From contig NC_135248.1 of NCBI RefSeq assembly GCF_947623445.1, forward strand, positions 13,401,820 to 13,465,819: 64,000 nt of DNA, given 5' to 3'. A program made the position numbers and the translations under genes. The notes beneath the pieces are model-generated. The model had not been told where the DNA came from. It ran no database searches and worked only from the letters and a program-made list of their open reading frames with translations. Shown here piece after piece: positions 57,814 through 64,000 of this stretch. Numbering within the stretch: position 1 is the first letter of the stretch; each line of letters begins with the position of its first letter. This stretch comes from Clavelina lepadiformis (Eukaryota > Chordata > Ascidiacea > Aplousobranchia > Clavelinidae).

Positions 57814-58491
57814 ATGTCCCAAATAACTCTTGGATATTGGGATATAAGAGCTTTGGGTGAACCCATCCGAATGATTTTAGAATATTGTGGAGCTGATTAC
57901 GAAGAGAAAAGATACCAAATGTTTGGGGATCCACCTAATGTAGACACAAGTCAATGGTTTGACGTCAAATTTAAGCTCGGATTGGAATTTCCAAACCTGC
58001 CATATCTCATCGATGGTGATATCAAAATGACGCAACAGTGGGCGATTATGAAGTATCTCGCCAGGAAATTTGGTAAACTTCTTCCGAAGAGTGAAGAGGA
58101 GACGAGAAGATGCGACATGGCACAAGAAGAGGAAAGGGATTTATGGATTGCAATTGTGCGCATGCTCTTCAGTCCTGATATCGTCGAAGCAAAAACGATA
58201 TTTCTGGAGGAAACTGTTCCCAAGCAACTGGAAGCTTTTGAGAAGTTTCTCTCCGACAAAGATTGGATGGCCGGTGCCACTCTCACCTACGTTGATTTCG
58301 AGATCTGTGAACGCCTCGATATGTTGACTGAGATGAAGTCGGATTGCCTGGATAAATATCCGAATGTGAAGAAGTACAAGGAAAGATTCTTTGCACTCGA
58401 CAAGATAGCAGCATATCGTCGCTCTGAGAGGTTCAAGGAATACCCGATATTTGCTCAAGTTGCCAAATGGGGATTCAAAAAGGAAATTTAA
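57814..58491 (+). CDS. Mu-class glutathione S-transferase (copy 5), intact, intronless
   Basis: A 225-aa GST: GYWDIRALGEPIRM with the catalytic Tyr, LPYLIDGDIKMTQQW, and the C-terminal domain with DWMAGATLTYVDF and KEYPIFAQVAKWGFKK. The start ATG is present, unlike its near-identical partner at 33357. It is about as divergent from copies 1 and 2 as expected for a separate subgroup (MFGDPPNVDTSQW instead of LRGELPNIDRSDW). The flanks are shared with unit B on both sides, so it belongs to the duplicated unit rather than being a fresh retrocopy. It probably conjugates glutathione to electrophiles in the cytosol. Confidence 0.94.
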   Translation: MSQITLGYWDIRALGEPIRMILEYCGADYEEKRYQMFGDPPNVDTSQWFDVKFKLGLEFPNLPYLIDGDIKMTQQWAIMKYLARKFGKLLPKSEEETRRCDMAQEEERDLWIAIVRMLFSPDIVEAKTIFLEETVPKQLEAFEKFLSDKDWMAGATLTYVDFEICERLDMLTEMKSDCLDKYPNVKKYKERFFALDKIAAYRRSERFKEYPIFAQVAKWGFKKEI

Positions 58492-60147
58492 CAAACTTCT
58501 GCAACGAAAAACATTAAATTTACTAAAAAGTATACCGACAAATATTAAATCTAACGTTTGTGCTAATGCGGCAAACGGCATAAATATTTATCAACGTGTT
58601 GGACAACTTCAATGTAAAAGAACGTATCATTAAATAAATAACCTACCATTACTGATAACCTACTTTTCAGGCCTTTATCGGTTTCACTTCGCCGTATTTT
58701 TACGACGTAAGTTAAGTAGCTGTATCGGTAAAAATATTAAGCAGATAAATCAGTTGCAAAAGCGTAGGATAATCTTTTCAAACAAGGCGCTTTTTTGCAA
58801 GCAGAACAATTACTTTTGTGTTTTTGTAAAGAATAATAATACAAAGGAAATATCAACTTGTGGTGAAGATTTCTAATTTAGAAAATTATAACTTTGGTTG
58901 TGACTTTATGGTGCTTAGTTCATGTACTACCGTACTGCGGATATCAGCGATAATGTTATTTCTCCGTCAAGTTAAACATTAAGTCCTTATGCTAAACCTT
59001 AATCTCCCATTTTTGACGACACTCATTTTCACAAGGTTATAACATAACAGAGTAGTATAACTTAAGTTACAGTTTAATTTATCATGACTTGTCTGTTTTA
59101 CTTCTCTTGCTGCAACATTCTTCACAACTTTCAATTAACAGAAGTAAGCCTTGCCCGGACAGAATGATTCGAAAATCCATTCCTCCACCTCTTAGTTCAA
59201 AGTATCAACTTTTCCGACTTTGTTGTAGGTTTTGTAACATTGAAAATGGCAAATGACCCAGCGTATATACGTATCAAGTTCAAAAATTTAGATGTTACCG
59301 TTGTGTTTAGGAAAAGCTTGCAAGATTGGAAACTTAACTTTTAAAAAATACAAATCTCATAAAAAACCTTAAAAACAATGTTGCTTCGGTTAAGGTGCTA
59401 TGAAAGCGCCCGAGTCTGACTAAACCAAACCTAAAATTAACAGTCTTAAGTAAAACAATTGTCGCTTGACTCCATCTGACTGCAGAATGTGTGTGCTTAT
59501 CAGACTAAAGTTCGTACATTCGCTACATATTGACTATTTACAGCACAAGACAAAGTTTAAAATTGTTATAAATAAAAAGTGACCAATGTACAAGGAACAA
59601 GATACTACGTATTTTCCTTTTAACTGCAAGTATGAGAACGCCAACTAGCGAGAAGACGGATTTTTTTAACGTCCTCTACAAACTTACCCTGGGTCATATT
59701 TGGTAGCGGAACAAATTCGGCGCGACACCGGTTTGGAAACGAAACGATCTGAAAACGATTAACATAAAAACGATTATGTCTTTCTATTAACTTATTTACA
59801 AAAAAAGTTCAGAAATAATCTCTTCGTTGACTCAAAAATTTAAATATGGAAAAAATTCCCTGCAAATTATGTGATTTTGATGCAATTTTATTCAAATCAA
59901 AATTTTCCAAACATTTGAACTACTCTTGCACAGTAATACAAGTATATTTATTCTTTTTTGGTTAGTTTTAGATTGGACTTGGAATATGGCAAAGACTACA
60001 ACCGCATGATATACAAGGTTGGGTTTTTTTCTGCGTTAGTGGTGTAGCTGACTATGCCAGGTAACCTTATTTAGTTATTTTTGGTTTCTGTCTCAGCCAT
60101 ACATTTTACTTTTCTTTAAAAATGCTTTTCTTGCAATATAGTCTACT
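58492..60147. other. GST 3' flank, unit C
   Basis: Collinear with 34035-35693. No gene recognised. Confidence 0.55.
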
Positions 60148-60595
60148 TTGTCCCAGCCGCTGGGTCTGTTTTACCTGCGCTAGCCTATTTATCGATTTCT
60201 AGGCGTCAGGGAAAATACATTTGGTTGTATGTGAAACAAGTAGTCAAAGAACGACAACACTATCAGTTATGCTGCAATGACCAGTTGTTTAACTGCAGTC
60301 AAGATATTTGAGGCTTACCAATCGTCTTGGCGACCTCAGCTTATAATTTGTCCCCTGTATGCGTGGGCGGTTTTTTCATTATCATGTTTTAATTTTGGTT
60401 TAACAATTTTATTTCAGCAATTTGAACATGTTCGCCATAAAAGACGTTACCATAGTGACATCATAATGCAAATCGTGGCTTAATTAACCTTGGTTTAACT
60501 CTCAGAAATGGTAACGTTGTGGCCAATCACCTGTATAACGCCAATTGCATTTCTTGGATACGACTCTATTGTCACATCCACACCAGGAAGCAACC

Positions 60596-60649
60596 ATGGC
60601 CAATTATGACGTAATCGCCGACGACTATGCCATCGCCATTGCTAAATGT
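60596..60649 (+). CDS. Orphan first-exon candidate (unit C)
   Basis: Same as 36133-36186: MANYDVIADDYAIAIAKC then GTAAGT. One residue (N to D) differs from B. Confidence 0.35.
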
Positions 60650-61130
60650 GTAAGTCAGAAACTTACATGATTCACTACTGTGGTTTTTTTTATGTAAAAC
60701 TTGATTCAAAATGGTAAATGTAAGATCCAAAGTATAAACAGTTGATTAAGACTCCAATAAAAAAGTTTGTTTCTTGTAAGTTTGATGTCGATGTATCTGA
60801 CAAAATGAAAAAACATTTCGGTAAACCCCCCATGCGCTTCTTTCTCAGTTTTCTCATCCAGTATCCTACTGAATGATTGAAGTTGTGAGGATCATTGCTC
60901 TGTTTTTCCTGTTTAAACTCTTTGAAGCACATATCCTGATAAACGAAAATAACTGTGGTTGCTTTTAAACTTTTGAAGATACAAGAGCTCTTACTGTTCA
61001 ACTTAAAACGACTTGGCTTAAAGTGATTCACTTAGCTTTAATAACCTTTAGGCTACTTCCAAAATATGATTTGCGGCCTTGCGCTAGTTACGGTATCGTG
61101 GATGTTACAGCTTATAAATGTACGTATTCA

Positions 61131-61545
61131 CAGAGGTGGGCAGTCGGTACTTTAAAAGTAGCGTCGGTACCGGTACTTGGCAAAAAATGTACCGACGGTC
61201 AGTAGTTCGGTACCGGTACTTTTCGTGTAAAAAATGCTGCAGCAAATGCAATATTTGCCGCGGTAACGTTTAATCCAGGTCAAAACATATAAGACGTTAC
61301 TCTTTCGCAATTTTACTTGATATTTCAAGATTAAAAACGATCAACAGATTCTACAAATGGTATTAAGGATTAATTAACATGTCTTTTTGAACATATACTT
61401 GTTAAAATTTAATCACGCGAAAAGTACCGGGACCGACGGAAATTTCTTTAAAAAAATAATTTGATACAGAGATTGGGTACTTTTGCGAAAAAGTACTGCG
61501 GTACAGTAATTCGGTGTTATATTACTGCGGTACTGCCCACCTATG
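61131..61545. mobile_element. hAT-like element with GAGGTGGGCAG ends (unit C, longer copy)
   Basis: Ends CAGAGGTGGGCAG and CTGCCCACCTATG; flanks CGTATTCA and CGGATTTA. Repeated GGTACCGGTACTT and GTACCG words near the ends. It contains about 245 bp missing from the copy in B. Confidence 0.82.
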
Positions 61546-61574
61546 CGGATTTAAAAGAGATTATAGGCATAGGC

Positions 61575-61783
61575 CAGCGGTTCTTAACCAGTGGGAAATA
61601 ATTAACACTTATATATCTTTTTTACACAAAAAATTTTTGGTGTAAATATATACAGATTATACGTTACTTATTGTTTGATACCCATTTTGCAGTGTAGCCG
61701 CTGCCCAATCACCCCAAGGGGGGAATTTGGGTTTGGTAATTGGCATAAATTGGAAAACAAATGAAAAAGGTTAAGAACCGCAG
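61575..61783. mobile_element. hAT-like MITE with CAGCGGTTCTT ends (unit C)
   Basis: Inverted ends CAGCGGTTCTTAACC and GGTTAAGAACCGCAG, flanks GCATAGGC and GCCTAGAC. Confidence 0.82.
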
Positions 61784-62445
61784 GCCTAGACTAACCTTGC
61801 CAGGCAATTTATCGACTGTTTTTGTGAGTGCAGCCTATGGGCAAGATTTTTTGACAAAAATGCTTTGCACAAAACACAAAATAAAGACATAATTATAGCA
61901 GGGCAAAAGCCTAAAAAATGTGCAAAAAACGTTTAGTATCATCCAAGCATTACAAATCAACCTGTCTACAGACCACATTCCGTCTGCATTCCGCGTGAAT
62001 CTTGACTGGAAAGTATGGAATTTTTTTTGGAGATGCCATAATGATATAATGAAATCGTGTGTGCAAGATCGAAAATTTGGCGTTTATCGAAGCCTCAATT
62101 TTGTTTGTTTATCTATTATATGTCAGCGTTCAAACAACCATGTTTTCATTTTACCACATTATAAATCGGCGTGAAGATAAAAATTTTGTGGTGCACATTG
62201 ATAAACCTCATGCGTGCAGCTGCCACACTTTCCATTATGGACGTGAGTTACGCCGAAGATTTTCAGACCCGACTGCATTTGTTGGCCTTTTTTGACAAGA
62301 TCTTGGGTGCACCCTGCATAATATAAGTTTTAACGTTCGTGATTAACTGATCATCTACCAACATGTTACAGATGTAAAGATATTTGCCAAATGTGTAGTA
62401 TCTTGGTTGAAATGCCTTCTATGAAAATCCTTGGAATATGAGAGA

Positions 62446-63631
62446 ATGGACCAAGAAGAAGAACCAGAAAATTTTCAACTTACCCATAATTTTTCTCATG
62501 AGAATGTTGACCAATCGCAACCCGTAGATGCAGCACAAGAAGAACAACATCGCCATGGTAATTAGCTGCTGGGTAATGTGTTGTATTGTTGCAAGTTTGT
62601 TTGCATTGTATAAATGTTCTGTACTCAAAGACATGAAAGTGAAAAAAATAAATTTGCAGATACGTTTGTTTTCTTGGTGCTTTTAAGTTTTAATACTTTT
62701 AAATTGCTGCTAATTTGGTTTTGTGTGTTTTAATGTTTGTTGCAAAAATTTCATTTTTTTTCTCTATTTTTGATTGCCTTACAAAACAGATTTTAATTGT
62801 AGTTCTTATACAACCGAAATTTGGCAAGCTTTTTATTCAAACCTCCCTTTGTTTTATTATACAAATGATATGTGAATTATTGCACGTAATTGCTTGTTAT
62901 ATTTTGGCATCACACATAAAATAATCTGCTTAGCTCCCAAGTTGTCAACAACAAGCAATTACATAAACAACTTCCTCCAAACACTGTTACAGAAAGCAGC
63001 TGATTAAATTATTAATTGTATTAAAAGTTATTTAATTAAATTAAACAGCTAACTTAAAATTAATTTTCTTAAAAAAACATGAAGTTGAAGAGAGATTGCA
63101 AGAGATGGATCTTCAAGATGAGGGAAGTCAACCTGTGGCAAGAACTGAGGATGTAGAAAGTCAACAACTTGCTCATGTTGGTCAGCTTCTAAGAGAAGTT
63201 AAATCATCTGGTGGTGAGTGAAGATGTAACGTCACAGTGTTCTTTTCCATCAGTTAAACCGATAGATGCATTTTGATTCTTACACATATGATCAAAATCC
63301 CCAACTAACAAATGTTGACCGAAAAAATTGGCACTAGCATATGGCAAGATAAGTCACTCATGGGTACAGCATAAGTGTGAGCCTAGTTACCTTAGCAGAC
63401 TACTTAAACAACAGTATATGTGTAATCAAACATACTGTCGCTTATTTTTAAGTTAAAATTTGTCTTTATTCCTTGCAGTAGCTGCAGGACCTATCAACAT
63501 ACATTTTGTTCCACGATACATACGGCAAACTCAGTTTCAAGACAGCAGGCGTAACATGATCTTTGAAAGTGGTTGTGGTAATATTAACGCCCCTGGTGGA
63601 GAAATCTATGGAAATGTTGGCCAACCAGGAG
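62446..63631 (+). CDS. Gene 1, unit C: first three exons (partial)
   Basis: Exons 62446-62557, 63103-63213 and 63479-63631, in the same phases as A and B. Exon 2 is 12 nt shorter (frame kept). Exon 3 reads INIHFVPRYIRQTQFQ, then NINAPGGEIYGNVGQPG, clearly diverged from the A/B version, which is identical between A and B. The TRADD-N-like exon and the rest lie beyond the window. Intron 1 lacks the TA-inserted MITE. Confidence 0.7.
62931..62932. other. Empty TA site of the intron 1 MITE
   Basis: ATAATCTGCTTAGCTC is uninterrupted here; A and B carry the CCGTATATA element between the two TA copies. Confidence 0.85.
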
Positions 63632-64000
63632 GTGAGCTACATGTTATTTAAGAGTAATTTGGAATTGGTTTCTATAAAATGTTGTTTTTGTTGGAATGTT
63701 GACGGTGGTGTTCACAGTCCTGGTGGTGGTGGAAAAATTCATTTCCTGGAAATATTTGCCAATCTGATGGTTCATGTTATTACAGAGTATTATAATATAG
63801 CTGGGGTTTTTACAGAACTTTTTTCGCCATTAGGCAGTTGTCACTAGCTGCTTGCTGATGTTGTTGAATGGAAACAAAAGTACTTTTTAGAATCAAAATT
63901 TCAGTGTTTGTTTTGCAATCAAAATTACACTGTACACTATCTTATTTTAAAACTTTTTGAATTGTTTATTTGCATTTAACAACTGACTGTCTTTAGCGTT
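63632..64000. other. Gene 1 intron 3, unit C, to window end
   Basis: Includes the duplicated partial exon 3 (near 63700-63790), here with an extra GGTGGT. No further exon before the end. Confidence 0.6.

Larger units (their letters stand above)
57675..64000. repeat. Segmental duplication unit C (cut by window end)
   Basis: Collinear with unit B from 33213 onward. It holds a GST, the orphan exon, two hAT-like elements and gene 1 exons 1-3. It differs from A and B in gene 1 more than those two differ from each other. Confidence 0.9.

Noticed and set aside
60690..61031. 113-codon minus-strand frame in unit C
   Set aside because: The orthologous stretch in unit B is interrupted, composition is AT-biased and no domain is visible.

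Overview
The window is AT-rich animal nuclear DNA with short spliceosomal introns, many non-autonomous DNA transposons, one LTR retrotransposon and a captured piece of ribosomal DNA. Chordate-like mu-class glutathione S-transferases, a TRADD-N-like/LRR gene cassette and the look of the rDNA suggest a marine invertebrate deuterostome, perhaps an ascidian. That placement is an inference; nothing here fixes the species. All exon structures were built by eye from splice signals and reading-frame phase, checked by comparing the duplicated copies.

Layout. (1) 1-8.2 kb: an intronless mu-class GST cluster with two intact genes facing tail to tail (1974-2654 +, 4311-4991 -), a broken gene (6880-7555) and two relics. 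(2) 8.2-26.6 kb: unit A of a large segmental duplication. (3) 26.6-33.2 kb: a single-copy stretch with a GNAT acetyltransferase interrupted by an in-frame TGA, two hAT-like elements and two GST relics. (4) 33.2-53.2 kb: unit B, with a GST that lost its start codon, followed by a second copy of the unit A genes. (5) 53.2-57.7 kb: single-copy spacer with a hAT-like element, a near-perfect 505-bp palindrome, tRNA-derived repeats and an orphan FG-GAP-like exon. (6) 57.7-64 kb: unit C, with an intact GST and the first three exons of a third copy, cut by the window end.

Each unit carries a two-part cassette. Gene 1 (nine exons, 442 aa in A and B) has a glycine-rich N-terminal part, a glycine-zipper-like hydrophobic region and a TRADD-N-like domain. 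Gene 2, about 4 kb downstream on the same strand, encodes five short leucine-rich repeats. Exon phases also allow one long transcript joining gene 1 exon 8 to the gene 2 exons, giving a TRADD-N/LRR receptor without an NTPase domain. Between A and B, gene 1 is nearly unchanged, while gene 2 differs mainly at the exposed positions of the LRR beta strands. This is the pattern expected of a diversifying recognition surface attached to a conserved signalling part, and is the best candidate here for an undescribed (immune-like) system.

The three units act as natural empty-site controls for several insertions: the Ty3/gypsy-like element (only in A), a TA-flanked transposon carrying 18S-ITS1-5.8S-ITS2-28S sequence (only in B), a hAT-like element (B and C, not A) and a TA-inserted MITE (A and B, not C). 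The last two conflict, which makes unit B look like a C-left/A-right mosaic.
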